Source: Limnohabitans sp. Hippo3 (GTDB lineage Bacteria; Pseudomonadota; Gammaproteobacteria; Burkholderiales; Burkholderiaceae_C). Taken from it: a stretch of 64,000 bases of DNA. The translations under genes were made by a program, and so were the position numbers. A model generated the notes under the pieces. That model searched no databases. It was given only the letters and a program-made list of their open reading frames with translations, and was not told the DNA's origin. Shown piece by piece: positions 1 to 8,820 of this stretch. The stretch's first letter is position 1; each line of letters starts with the position of its first letter. The stretch lies in the NCBI RefSeq assembly GCF_003063665.1, contig NZ_NESF01000006.1:62001-126000 (forward strand). Reading direction: 5' to 3'.

Positions 1-1172
1 GTCCCTTCTACCAAATGCAACGCATGGACCGCTACAAGGCGGTGCTGGCCGACTTGATTGCCGCGGGCCATGTCTACCCTTGCTACATGAGCATGGCAGA
101 ACTCGACGCCTTGCGCGAACGCCAGATGGCCAACAAGGAAAAGCCCCGTTACGACGGCACCTGGCGTCCGGCAGAGGGCAAAACCTTGCCCACGATTCCC
201 GAGGGTGTGAAGCCCGTGCTGCGCTTCAAGAACCCGATCGGCGGTGTGGTGGCTTGGGACGACAAGGTCAAAGGCCGCATCGAGATCAGCAACGACGAGC
301 TCGATGACCTGGTGATCGCCCGCCCTGACGGCACGCCCACCTACAACTTCTGCGTGGTGGTGGACGACATCGACATGCAGATCACCCATGTGATCCGTGG
401 CGACGACCATGTGAACAACACGCCACGTCAGATCAACATCTTCAAAGCCTTGGGCAAAGAGCCTCCGGTGTATGCCCACTTGCCCACCGTGCTGAATGAA
501 CAGGGCGAGAAGATGAGCAAGCGCAACGGGGCCAAGGCGGTCACGGCCTACCGCGACGAAGGCTATTTGCCCGATGCCATGGTCAACTACCTAGCGCGTC
601 TGGGCTGGAGCCACGGCGACGACGAAATCTTCAGCCGTGCACAGTTCCTCGAGTGGTTCAACCTGGACCACCTGGGCCGCAGCGCCGCCCAGTTTGACGA
701 GGCCAAGCTCAAGTGGGTCAATGCCCAGCACCTCAAGGCCATGCCTGATGATGCGCTGGCCCAGCATGTTCAGCCCTTTCTGGCCAAACTGGGTGTGGTG
801 GCCGATGAGCGCCTGGCCAATATTTGCGGCCTGTTCAAGGACCGCTGTGACACGCTGGTCGTTTTGGCCCAATGGATTTCGGCGTTTTATTTGGACGTGG
901 TGCCCAATGCCGAAGAGAAAGCCCAGCATGTGACCGATGTGGTCAAGCCTGCTTTGGCTGTGTTGGCGGGCAAGCTGTCCAGCTGTGCGTGGGACAAGGC
1001 ATCCATTGCGGCGGCGATCAAGGAAACCTTGGCCGAAACCGGCCTCAAGATGCCTCAAATCGCCATGCCTGTTCGGGTGTTGGTGATGGGCACGGCCCAG
1101 ACACCATCGCTCGATGCGGTGCTCGCTTTGAGCCAGAGAGAAAAAATTCTGGAGCGCTTGAAAAACGCCTGA
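1..1172 (+). CDS. gltX: Glutamyl-tRNA synthetase, 3' part
   Basis: Class I glutamyl-tRNA synthetase, which charges tRNA-Glu with glutamate in the cytoplasm. The reading frame is open from the left edge of the window, so the 5' end with the HIGH motif lies outside. The visible part has the KMSKR loop ([11 protein letters not shown], encoded near 512-545), the catalytic-domain motif [15 protein letters not shown], and a C-terminal helical anticodon-binding region. The gene ends only about 75 nt before a tRNA cluster that includes tRNA-Glu, its own substrate. The identification is secure; only the start is missing. Confidence 0.97.
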   Translation, partial: PFYQMQRMDRYKAVLADLIAAGHVYPCYMSMAELDALRERQMANKEKPRYDGTWRPAEGKTLPTIPEGVKPVLRFKNPIGGVVAWDDKVKGRIEISNDELDDLVIARPDGTPTYNFCVVVDDIDMQITHVIRGDDHVNNTPRQINIFKALGKEPPVYAHLPTVLNEQGEKMSKRNGAKAVTAYRDEGYLPDAMVNYLARLGWSHGDDEIFSRAQFLEWFNLDHLGRSAAQFDEAKLKWVNAQHLKAMPDDALAQHVQPFLAKLGVVADERLANICGLFKDRCDTLVVLAQWISAFYLDVVPNAEEKAQHVTDVVKPALAVLAGKLSSCAWDKASIAAAIKETLAETGLKMPQIAMPVRVLVMGTAQTPSLDAVLALSQREKILERLKNA

Positions 1173-1187
1173 AATTCTGTCTATAAT
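1158..1187 (+). promoter_or_regulatory. Sigma70 promoter of the tRNA cluster
   Basis: TTGAAA (1158-1163) and TATAAT (1182-1187) are separated by 18 nt, close to the sigma70 consensus. The promoter overlaps the last codons of gltX and lies about 60 nt before tRNA-Ala, so it probably drives the three tRNAs as one transcript ending at the terminator near 1629. Confidence 0.7.
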
Positions 1188-1247
1188 TCAAGTCTCGACA
1201 CCAACGAGGCATAACGAAAAAGCAGCAATGCTCGACGTTTTACCAAA

Positions 1248-1323
<76 letters not shown>

Positions 1324-1376
1324 ACGTGTTGAGAATGTTCGCAAGAACAAGTTTCGAAAGAAACAGTCCAGGTTAT

Positions 1377-1452
1377 GACCCTATCGTCTAGAGGCCTAGG
1401 ACATCACCCTTTCACGGTGAGTACCGGGGTTCGAATCCCCGTAGGGTCGCCA
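1377..1452 (+). tRNA. tRNA-Glu (TTC)
   Basis: A 76-nt cloverleaf with encoded CCA. The acceptor arms GACCCTA/TAGGGTC pair fully. The anticodon stem TCACC/GGTGA closes the loop CTTTCAC with anticodon TTC. It lies 53 nt after tRNA-Ala, probably in the same transcript. Confidence 0.97.
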
Positions 1453-1508
1453 AGTTTTGTAGCACTTGGTCAGTTGCACAAGCAGCCTGACAAAAGTTAC
1501 AGCTACCA

Positions 1509-1585
1509 GGAGTGGTAGTTCAGTTGGTTAGAATACCGGCCTGTCACGCCGGGGGTCGCGGGTTCGAGTCCCGTCCACTCCGCCA
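1509..1585 (+). tRNA. tRNA-Asp (GTC)
   Basis: A 77-nt cloverleaf with encoded CCA. The acceptor arms GGAGTGG/CCACTCC pair. The anticodon stem CCGGC/GCCGG closes the loop CTGTCAC with anticodon GTC. It is the last tRNA of the cluster, 8 nt before the terminator. Confidence 0.97.
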
Positions 1586-1592
1586 AAAAATA

Positions 1593-1629
1593 AAAACCGT
1601 TGTAAGTCTTGGACTTACAACGGTTTTTT
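1593..1629 (+). terminator. Rho-independent terminator of the tRNA operon
   Basis: Perfect 16-bp arms (1593-1608 and 1612-1627) around a TTG loop, ending in a T run to 1629. It follows tRNA-Asp directly. Confidence 0.95.
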
Positions 1630-1693
1630 GTTTTCTGAATCCACTTGATTGAATTTGGGATCTTGTCAAGGCGCAGGCGTGATCTCTCATCCT

Positions 1694-1846
1694 CTAGTTG
1701 CGCTTTTCAAGGCTTACCATGGTGTGCTCGACCGCGGCCATGAAATCTGCCAAGTGAACGCTACCGGTTTTGCGGTCTATTGTCACAATCGCCGCTTCAT
1801 TCACCAGATTGGCCCACTCTGCTCGGGCGAAGCCAGGGCATCCCAT
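1694..1846 (-). pseudogene. Remnant of an FtsH-like AAA protease (lid region)
   Basis: On the minus strand, codons 1846-1694 read PGFARAEWANLVNEAA, then about 14 residues later LADF, and end LEKRN-stop. FtsH-family AAA+ proteases have PGFxGADLANLVNEAA followed by a DF and, in some heat-resistance-island paralogues, LEKRN. Nothing of the AAA core or the zinc protease domain flanks it, so this is a decayed fragment of about 50 residues. It lies just upstream of an Hsp20 gene, a frequent partner of FtsH paralogues. The match is by eye; chance similarity is possible but unlikely given the order of conserved positions. I see nothing else in 1630-1995 apart from the hsp20 leader. Confidence 0.6.
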
Positions 1847-1995
1847 CGGTGAAATGGGCAACAGACATCGTGCGTAGAAAAAACGACAGTGGACAAGGGG
1901 CTTGCAAGGGCCCTTGGGGCGATGCGTAATTCCACCGCGCTCCTCGTTGTCAGGCAGCACGGATGCTGCCTATTTGGATAGATGGAGAACACACC

Positions 1996-2430
1996 ATGAG
2001 CAACCTCACACGATTCAACCCATTCAGCGAATTGCGCGACCCTTTCAATGAGGATTTTTTCAAAGGGTTTGCGATGCGTCCCATGTACCGACTGATGGAG
2101 GGCGAGCCTCAGATGCGGCTGGATTTGACAGAAGATGACAAAAATTTCTTTGTCAAAGCCGAAATTCCAGGCGTCAAGAAAGAAGACATCAAAGTGTCTG
2201 TGGAGGGCAATCAGGTGTCCTTGAGCGCCGAAGTGAAAAAGGAAAAAGAAGAAAAAGAGGGCTCTAAGATCATTCGCAGTGAGCGCTATTACGGAAGCGT
2301 CGCACGCAGCTTCACCTTGGATGAAAGCGTGGACCAAGCTAAGGCTTCCGCCAAATACGAAGACGGTGTGTTGCAGCTGACTTTGCCGAAGAAACCCAAC
2401 GGCCAAAGCCATTTGCTCAAGATCGCATGA
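1996..2430 (+). CDS. Small heat shock protein, Hsp20 family
   Basis: ATP-independent holdase of 144 aa that binds unfolding proteins in the cytoplasm. A short N-terminal arm (NPFSELRDPF) is followed by an alpha-crystallin domain from about residue 40: the strand motif FFVKAEIPGVKKEDI, a charged lysine/glutamate-rich linker, and the conserved C-terminal motif YEDGVLQLTLPKK. The start at 1996 is chosen because it begins the conserved N-terminal arm. The gene stands alone on the plus strand, between the FtsH remnant and a convergent HPF-like gene. I do not see a clean sigma32 promoter. Confidence 0.92.
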   Translation: MSNLTRFNPFSELRDPFNEDFFKGFAMRPMYRLMEGEPQMRLDLTEDDKNFFVKAEIPGVKKEDIKVSVEGNQVSLSAEVKKEKEEKEGSKIIRSERYYGSVARSFTLDESVDQAKASAKYEDGVLQLTLPKKPNGQSHLLKIA

Positions 2431-2438
2431 TGACCCGG

Positions 2439-2491
2439 CTTGGGCTGCGGCCCAAGTGGTGCAAGGCCATTTTCGTGGGGCTTGACCCCAC
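2439..2491. terminator. Paired hairpins between convergent hsp20 and HPF genes
   Basis: Two short hairpins fill the gap: CTTGGGC/GCCCAAG (2439-2456) and GTGGGG/CCCCAC (2475-2491). Neither has a proper T run, so termination function is only inferred from the convergent position. Confidence 0.4.
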
Positions 2492-2494
2492 TTC

Positions 2495-3073
2495 TCACAC
2501 CAGAATGTGGTGTTTGCCGATCGGGTGCACGCTGCTGGCCTGCGGACCTTCATCGCCGATGTCCTCGACGTAATACACAGGTGTACCGATCTGCAGCTTG
2601 TCCAGGTCCTCGCCCACCAGGCTGTTGCGATGGAAGTAAAGCCAGCGACCATCGACCGACTCAATCCGCCCGAATGTTTTGTCTGGCGCGATTTCAGTGA
2701 TGTGTCCATGCGGTCTTTCTTCGTGCTGTTTGACATGGCCTTGCTGGTGCCTTACCAGGTCTTCCAGTTGACGGCGCATGGCATCAAAAGCATCTCGAAT
2801 GGCCACATACACGTCGGTGTAAGCGTGGTTCTGATCAGGCTGTCGGTCTGCAATCAGTTCATGCCCGGGAACCTTCACAGCCATGCGCACATGGAAATGG
2901 TTGCCTTGGGTGTGATGTCGGTGCAGCTGTTCGATGGTGACATGGCAGTTGTGGATGCTGGGGTGAAACTTTCCCAGTTTGTCGGCTTGGTGGCGTATGT
3001 GGGTCTCAAGGGCCTCGGAGTAGGCCAGATGACGAAAATGGATTTCCAGAGGAACGGGTGCTGTGGGTTTCAT
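2495..3073 (-). CDS. HPF/RaiA-family ribosome-associated protein with C-terminal cold-shock-like domain
   Basis: A 192-aa protein in two parts. Residues about 7-110 resemble the S30AE (HPF/RaiA) ribosome-hibernation fold, with FRHLAYSEALETHIRHQADKL, a central beta strand and a long helix (DVYVAIRDAFDAMRRQLED). Residues about 122-192 look like a cold-shock or CspA-type OB fold: GHITEIAPDKTFGRI, then LYFHRNSLVG with the RNP-like FHRNS, then YYVEDIGDEGPQAS. The likely role is binding ribosomes or RNA in stress or stationary phase. The start at 3073 skips a short upstream extension without family similarity. Its neighbours are all stress-type genes. Confidence 0.82.
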   Translation of the reverse strand: MKPTAPVPLEIHFRHLAYSEALETHIRHQADKLGKFHPSIHNCHVTIEQLHRHHTQGNHFHVRMAVKVPGHELIADRQPDQNHAYTDVYVAIRDAFDAMRRQLEDLVRHQQGHVKQHEERPHGHITEIAPDKTFGRIESVDGRWLYFHRNSLVGEDLDKLQIGTPVYYVEDIGDEGPQASSVHPIGKHHILV

Positions 3074-3273
3074 GGTTTTTCCTGTAGTCGAGACCCCATG
3101 GAACATCATCGGAGCCGGTACGGGTAGAGAGGTTCGTCATGCCATCGTGGCGGGCTTTGTATGTCCGGTCTGTCTCTTGACTCACCGAGGCGTTTTGCAG
3201 GCGGTTAACCAAGGCACTGACAACCGAGGGTGCGCGAGGCACGATGCGAGCCAGCTGACACCTTTAAGGAATC

Positions 3274-3738
3274 ATGATGGGCAAACAATTGACAGCGGAC
3301 GATATTTGCAAACGCAAGGTCACCGTGGCTTACAAAAAAACCAGTGTGGTGGCTGCAGCGCAGCTCATGCGGGAAGACCACGTGGGTTCCTTGGTGGTGG
3401 TCAATGACGAGAACGGCAGTCGGCAGGTGTGTGGCTTGATCACCGACCGTGACATCGTGATGTCTGTGGTCGCTACCGGTTTGGTGCCTGAGCCTTTGTG
3501 TCTGGAGGACATCATGACTGAGCGTGTGGTCACGGTGAACGAAGCCGACTCCTTGCTGGACATGATGCGCAGCATGCGTGAGCATGGTGTGCGGCGCTTG
3601 CCCGTGGTCGGACAGCAGGATGAGCTGATGGGGATCGTGAGCATGGACGATGTGCTGAAAATACTTGCCCAAGAGATGAACGCGTTGGTGGGCACCATGG
3701 AGACAGGCATCAGGCAGGAGCGAGAGCGCCGTCAGTGA
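3274..3738 (+). CDS. CBS-domain protein
   Basis: A 154-aa stand-alone tandem CBS-domain protein. CBS1 spans about residues 20-70 (VAAAQLMREDHVGSLVVV and LITDRDIVM), CBS2 about 82-140 (LLDMMRSMREHGVRRLPVV and GIVSMDDVLKIL). Such pairs bind adenine nucleotides and serve as energy or redox sensors; the target here is unknown. AAGGA ends 5 nt before the first of two consecutive ATGs (3274, 3277). It is transcribed away from the HPF-type gene. Confidence 0.88.
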   Translation: MMGKQLTADDICKRKVTVAYKKTSVVAAAQLMREDHVGSLVVVNDENGSRQVCGLITDRDIVMSVVATGLVPEPLCLEDIMTERVVTVNEADSLLDMMRSMREHGVRRLPVVGQQDELMGIVSMDDVLKILAQEMNALVGTMETGIRQERERRQ

Positions 3739-4038
3739 GCCCGCTTGTGGCGATGAAAACGCATTCTGGCGATTCAGGGTTGGGGGTTTGGCTCATCTGG
3801 CTGACAGGGTGAGGCTTGGATTTGTGCTGCGCATCCATCAAGCGAATGCTGTTGCAGAGGTCTTGAACAGCATGCATTGCCGCATGTCTCTGGGCTACAA
3901 AAATGGGATGCCGATCAACCCCCACGCTGGGGCCACGACTTGAGCCAAAGGGTCTACACCAACGGGTCAATTGACCACCGAGTGGGCCTCCCGAATAATG
4001 AAACACGGTTCAGACTGAAAAGTGAAAAGGATCAGAGC
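3739..4038. other. Intergenic region without a recognisable gene
   Basis: Three hundred bases between the CBS gene and the host-attachment-type gene. Short open frames occur on both strands but show no family motif or plausible ribosome binding site. The only clear structure is the palindrome at 3965-3976. Confidence 0.5.
3965..3976. promoter_or_regulatory. 12-bp perfect palindrome, possible operator
   Basis: GGTCAATTGACC is a perfect palindrome 62 nt before the ATG at 4039, a position suited to a dimeric regulator. No cognate regulator is identified. Confidence 0.35.
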
Positions 4039-4473
4039 ATGGCTCAAAAACATTGGATATTGGTGGCCAACGCTTCACAGGCGAAAGTTTGGGAGCGCAC
4101 ATCGTTCAACGAGCCCTTGGTGGAAGTGATCGATTGGATTCATCCGGAAAGTCGCATGCCTGCAAGCCAGACCGAGCGTGCACCATTGGGGCATTCAGAA
4201 GCAGGTCGGGCGGGTTTGGCGCCCCGTGCAGAACTTAAACAGCTGCATCGCAGCGAGTTTGCCAAGACGTTGGCGAAGTATTTTCACGAAGCGGTGATGA
4301 ACCACCGTATGAGCGCCTTGGCCTTGTTCGTCTCCAACCCCTTCATGGGTGAGTTGTTGTCGCACCTGGACCCGTCCGTGCAACACACCCTTGTGGCCCA
4401 ACATGTGCTGGATTTGACGTCCTTGAACGTGACCGAGCTGGATAAGCGCCTACGCAGTGAATTTCGTTTGTAA
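4039..4473 (+). CDS. Host-attachment-type protein (eRF1-like fold family)
   Basis: A 144-aa protein resembling the family called 'protein required for attachment to host cells', an eRF1 domain-like fold found in many proteobacteria and named from a phage-attachment phenotype. The N-terminus WILVANASQAKVWER is typical, followed by a polar middle region (ERAPLGHSEAGR) and a helix FAKTLAKYFHEAV before ALALFVSNPFMGELLSHL. The molecular function is unknown. The start at 4039 gives the canonical N-terminus. Its 3' end overlaps the convergent phosphoribosyltransferase gene by 24 nt. Confidence 0.78.
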   Translation: MAQKHWILVANASQAKVWERTSFNEPLVEVIDWIHPESRMPASQTERAPLGHSEAGRAGLAPRAELKQLHRSEFAKTLAKYFHEAVMNHRMSALALFVSNPFMGELLSHLDPSVQHTLVAQHVLDLTSLNVTELDKRLRSEFRL

Positions 4474-5082
4474 CGACGCCAGCACCTGCGCATCGTCCAC
4501 CTGTGGGAACTGTTGGTAAAACTGTGCCACAGCCATGAAGTCCTCGGGGGCATGCAGGTACACCGTTTCGTCGGCCAGGGGTTTGATTCGGGCAAGCGCA
4601 TCCGGGCTGGCCACCGGAATGGCGCAGACCAAACGCTGCGGGTGGTGTTGGCGCACGGCTTTGAGTGCCGACATCATGGTGGCCCCTGTGGCCAAGCCAT
4701 CGTCCACCACAATGACCACACGCCCCTGCACCGGAATCGGTGCCCGAATTTGGCTGTATTGCTGGCGTCGGGCCTTCAGTGTTTTCATCTGCAGTTTGAT
4801 TTCATCTTTCACGTACTGCGGGTCGATGCCCAGCGTTGCAGCGCAGGGCGAGAGGTAGGCCAGCCCTGTTTCGTCCATAGCGCCGATGGCCACTTCGGGC
4901 TGAGACGGTGTGCGCAGTTTTCGCACCAGCACCACATCCATTTGCCCATGCAACACATCCGCAATCCAGGCACCCATGGGCACAGCGCCTCGGGGTATCG
5001 CCAGAATCAAAGGGTTTTGGCCTTCGTACTTTTTGAGTGCCTTGCTTAATTGGCGGGCAGCGTCCAGGCGGTCTTTGAACAT
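4450..5082 (-). CDS. Phosphoribosyltransferase-family protein
   Basis: A 210-aa type I PRTase-fold protein. The PRPP-binding loop is VVIVVDDGLATGATM (about residues 124-138, with the paired aspartates). The N-terminus has ILAIPRGAVPMGAWIA and VVLVRKL. This matches the family of stand-alone PRTases often found in stress or dormancy clusters rather than a named salvage enzyme, so the substrate cannot be assigned. The convergent overlap with 4039-4473 means the two transcripts are antisense over their 3' ends. Confidence 0.8.
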   Translation of the reverse strand: MFKDRLDAARQLSKALKKYEGQNPLILAIPRGAVPMGAWIADVLHGQMDVVLVRKLRTPSQPEVAIGAMDETGLAYLSPCAATLGIDPQYVKDEIKLQMKTLKARRQQYSQIRAPIPVQGRVVIVVDDGLATGATMMSALKAVRQHHPQRLVCAIPVASPDALARIKPLADETVYLHAPEDFMAVAQFYQQFPQVDDAQVLASLQTKFTA

Positions 5083-5194
5083 GGCGGATTCCGTTGCAGT
5101 GGTTGGATCGCATTGTCAAAAAAGCGGCGGTTTGGGTCTGTACCTGGCACCACAAACCCAGCGCCCAGAGCAGGGTTCACTCATCCGTGCGCAT

Positions 5195-5226
5195 GAAAAA
5201 GCCGCTCAACGGACGCTGAGCGGCTT
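5195..5226 (-). terminator. Rho-independent terminator of metK
   Basis: Perfect 9-bp arms (5200-5208 and 5217-5225, AGCCGCTCA/TGAGCGGCT) followed on the minus strand by a T run. It lies about 50 nt after the metK stop. Confidence 0.88.
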
Positions 5227-5272
5227 GTGCTTTGCGCCCCGTCCCTGTCGGGGGCTTGGCGTTTGCTTGGGC

Positions 5273-6454
<1,182 letters not shown>

Positions 6455-6520
6455 GAAAAAGGCTCCTAAAGTTTCAGTGGTTTGTCGGCGTTGCCGACCC
6501 TGAAAACCCGGAGCCTGGCG

Positions 6521-6579
6521 AACGCTTTAGCAGGTTTTATGAATCGCCCTGCAAGTAGTTCAGATAACTCGGCGATGAA
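6521..6579 (-). promoter_or_regulatory. SAM-II-type riboswitch in the metK leader
   Basis: On the minus strand the leader folds as the compact SAM-II pseudoknot: P1 ATCGCC/GGCGAT (6571-6576 with 6542-6547), a loop with GAGTTATCTGAACTACTTGC, then CATAAA and a pseudoknot strand CCTGC pairing with GCAGG, ending TGCTAAAG. The order GAxTTA ... TTGCA ... GCGATTCATAAA ... TGCTAAAG parallels the known SAM-II consensus. Downstream, GGCTCC (6510-6515) can pair with GGAGCC (6461-6466), which holds the metK ribosome binding site, helped by TTTCAG/CTGAAA and an inner GTCGGC/GCCGAC hairpin. SAM-dependent control of translation is therefore likely. Identified from the consensus by eye, not by a covariance search. 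Confidence 0.72.
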
Positions 6580-6583
6580 CGGA

Positions 6584-6589
6584 TTATAA
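6584..6589 (-). promoter_or_regulatory. -10 element of the metK promoter
   Basis: TATAAT on the minus strand, placed so that transcription would start about 7 nt later, right at the 5' edge of the riboswitch. No convincing -35 hexamer is visible. The slyX gene starts divergently 43 nt away. Confidence 0.6.
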
Positions 6590-6631
6590 AAGATGTCAGA
6601 ACATCCCCCGAAATCATGTCCAATACAGCCC

Positions 6632-6853
6632 ATGGACATCCCCACCCCGATTGAAAACCGCTTGGTCGACCTGGAAATCAAGGCCGGCTTCACCGAAGAC
6701 CTGCTCGACCAGCTCAATGCGCAGGTTTACCGACAGCAGCAGCAAATTGACGCGCTGATTCAGGAGCTGCGCCAGATGCGCGATCGTCTGCCCGAATCGG
6801 GTGGCGGCGCCGAGGTGCGCAACCTGCGTGATGAAATTCCGCCGCATTACTGA
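6632..6853 (+). CDS. slyX: SlyX family protein
   Basis: A 73-aa coiled-coil protein of the SlyX family: IENRLVDLEIKAGFTEDLLDQLN, then a glutamine-rich helix and the C-terminal LRDEIPPHY. The role is not established in any organism. The start at 6632 (MDIPTPIENRL) fits the family better than an in-frame ATG 39 nt earlier that lies close to the metK promoter. It is followed 20 nt later by the RlmN-type gene in the same direction. Confidence 0.88.
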   Translation: MDIPTPIENRLVDLEIKAGFTEDLLDQLNAQVYRQQQQIDALIQELRQMRDRLPESGGGAEVRNLRDEIPPHY

Positions 6854-6873
6854 AACCTCTGTATTTGAAGCCG

Positions 6874-7932
6874 ATGCACAGCGTTCAGGACATCCGCGAC
6901 CACTTGCGCGCCTTAGGAGCCAACGCCCTGCACGAGCAGCGTGTGCTGCGCCTGTGGGCCCAAGCCAAGCCGCAGGACAGTGGCCGCAGGCCTTTGGCGA
7001 GCTTCATGCCCACGGCGGTGCGCGAGGCGCTGCCCGCGCTTACCCAAACGCTGACCGGCCTAGTCACGCTGCGCGAACAACACCCGGGCCAAGACGGTTC
7101 GGCCCGCTTGCTGGTCGGCCTGCAAGACGGCCAGACGGTGGAAAGCGTGCTGTTGCCACGCGACGGTCTGTGTGTGTCGTCTCAAGTGGGCTGCGCGGTG
7201 GGCTGCGTGTTTTGCATGACCGGGCGCGAAGGGCTGATTCGGCAGGTGGGCAGCGCCGAAATCGTGGCGCAAGTCGCTTTGGCGCGCACGCTGAGACCGG
7301 TCAAAAAAGTCGTGTTCATGGGCATGGGCGAGCCTTCGCACAACCTGGACGCTGTGATGGAGGCCATCGACCTGCTGGGGATGGTGGGCAATATCGGGCA
7401 TAAAAACCTGGTGTTTTCCACAGTGGGCGATGCGCGCGTGTTCGAGCGCTTGCCGCAAGGGCGAGTCAAACCGGCGCTGGCCTTGTCACTGCACACCACC
7501 CGGGCCGATCTGCGGGCGCAACTGCTGCCGCGGGCGCCGCGCTTTGACCCGCAAGATTTGGTCGAGGCGGGCGAGGTCTATGCCCGTGCGACTGGCTACC
7601 CGATCCAGTACCAGTGGACGCTGATCGAGGGCGTGAACGACAGCGACGAAGAAATCGAGGGCATCGTGCGTTTGCTGAAGGACAAATACGCGCTGATGAA
7701 CATGATTCCGTACAACGCGGTGCCCGATTTGCCTTACGCCCGGCCCAGTTGGGAACGTGCCGCCGAAATCGCCCGCACCCTGCACCGGCGGGGTGTGCTC
7801 ACCAAATTGCGCCAGTCGGCCGGGCAGGATGTGGATGGCGGCTGCGGCCAGCTGCGGGCGCGGGATGTGGTTCAGCGTGAGCAGCGGGTGCATATGCACC
7901 CGCACCCGCGAGTTAACGCCCCGGCAATTTGA
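6874..7932 (+). CDS. rlmN: RlmN-family radical SAM rRNA/tRNA adenine-C2 methyltransferase
   Basis: Radical SAM enzyme of about 352 aa; family members methylate C2 of A2503 in 23S rRNA and A37 of some tRNAs. The cluster motif CAVGCVFC (CxxxCxxC) follows GLCVSSQVG. Further family features are VVFMGMGEPSHNLD, LSLHTTRADLR, and the C-terminal QSAGQDVDGGCGQL, whose cysteine matches the second catalytic Cys. The ATG at 6874 is preferred over a TTG at 6865. Burkholderiales usually carry rlmN near ndk and ispG, so this slyX-linked copy may be a paralogue. It overlaps the convergent exporter gene by 20 nt. Confidence 0.85.
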   Translation: MHSVQDIRDHLRALGANALHEQRVLRLWAQAKPQDSGRRPLASFMPTAVREALPALTQTLTGLVTLREQHPGQDGSARLLVGLQDGQTVESVLLPRDGLCVSSQVGCAVGCVFCMTGREGLIRQVGSAEIVAQVALARTLRPVKKVVFMGMGEPSHNLDAVMEAIDLLGMVGNIGHKNLVFSTVGDARVFERLPQGRVKPALALSLHTTRADLRAQLLPRAPRFDPQDLVEAGEVYARATGYPIQYQWTLIEGVNDSDEEIEGIVRLLKDKYALMNMIPYNAVPDLPYARPSWERAAEIARTLHRRGVLTKLRQSAGQDVDGGCGQLRARDVVQREQRVHMHPHPRVNAPAI

Positions 7933-8809
7933 CCAAGCCGCTGGACAGGGCGGTGCCCAGCAAAATCACCGCGCCGCACAACAGCATCCAGGCCGTCACG
8001 CTTTCGCCCAAAAAAAGCACGCCGTAAGCGATGGCAAACACCGGCACCAAAAAGGTCACTGTCAGCGCCCGTGCAGGCCCCGAGTTCTCTATCAGCTTGA
8101 AATACAGGATGTAGGCCACCCCGGTGCACAGCACGCCCACCACCAGCAAGGCCCACCATGCCGAGGCGCTGGGCCAGTGGTCCGGCTTGAACCACAAAGC
8201 TGGCAAGACCAGAGCCAGAGTCGCCCCAATTTGGCTGCCTGTGGCGGTGACCAGAGGTGGCAGGCTGGGGATGTGTTTTTTGGTGAAGCTCGCGGCCAGC
8301 GCGTAGCAGGTGGTTGCGACCAGGCAAGCGGCCACCGCCCAAACCGGGGCGATGCCCGAGGCGTTGGGTTTGAAGCTGGCTTGACCACCTGCCAACAGCA
8401 CCACGCCACCAAAACCGACCGCCAGACCCACCGTGCGCGAGAGCGTTGGCTTGTCACCCAGCCAAAGCCAGGCGACCAATGCACCAAACAGCGGCACGGT
8501 GGCGTTCAGGATGGATGAAAACCCCGTGGTGATGTGCATCACTGCAAAGGAATACAAGGCAAACGGAATGCCGCTGTTGAGCACGCCCACAAACAGCACG
8601 GGCTTCCAGTGTTGGCGCAAATCGGCCCAGTGGCCTTTGGCCAGCATCAGGGGCAGCAAAAAAACCGAGGCAATGGCCACACGAACAGCGGCTGTGGGCA
8701 AAGCGCCCAGTTCCAGTGCCGCCACGCGCATGAACAGAAAAGAGGAGCCCCAGATGGCGGCCAGGATCAAAAAGTCGGCTAGCCAGCCTTTGGCGGGAGA
8801 AACATGCAT
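7913..8809 (-). CDS. EamA-family (DMT) transporter
   Basis: A 298-aa inner-membrane protein with about ten hydrophobic segments in two EamA repeats. It starts WLADFLILAAIWGSSFLFMRVA, and each repeat carries a typical proline/glycine-rich helix (NSGIPFALYSFAVMHI; LLVVGVLCTGVAYILYFKL). The family exports amino acids and other metabolites; the substrate is not predictable here. The start at 8809 begins directly before the first TM segment. The ogt stop codon lies 11 nt upstream of it, so the two genes are probably co-transcribed. Confidence 0.9.
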   Translation of the reverse strand: MHVSPAKGWLADFLILAAIWGSSFLFMRVAALELGALPTAAVRVAIASVFLLPLMLAKGHWADLRQHWKPVLFVGVLNSGIPFALYSFAVMHITTGFSSILNATVPLFGALVAWLWLGDKPTLSRTVGLAVGFGGVVLLAGGQASFKPNASGIAPVWAVAACLVATTCYALAASFTKKHIPSLPPLVTATGSQIGATLALVLPALWFKPDHWPSASAWWALLVVGVLCTGVAYILYFKLIENSGPARALTVTFLVPVFAIAYGVLFLGESVTAWMLLCGAVILLGTALSSGLVKLPGR

Positions 8810-8820
8810 GGAGAAAAAAG

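Noticed and set aside
2507-3127. 206-codon plus-strand open frame over the HPF-type gene
   Set aside because: The minus-strand frame has HPF and cold-shock-like motifs and a better start.
3739-4038. Small genes between the CBS and host-attachment-type genes
   Set aside because: Open frames on both strands lack ribosome binding sites and family features.
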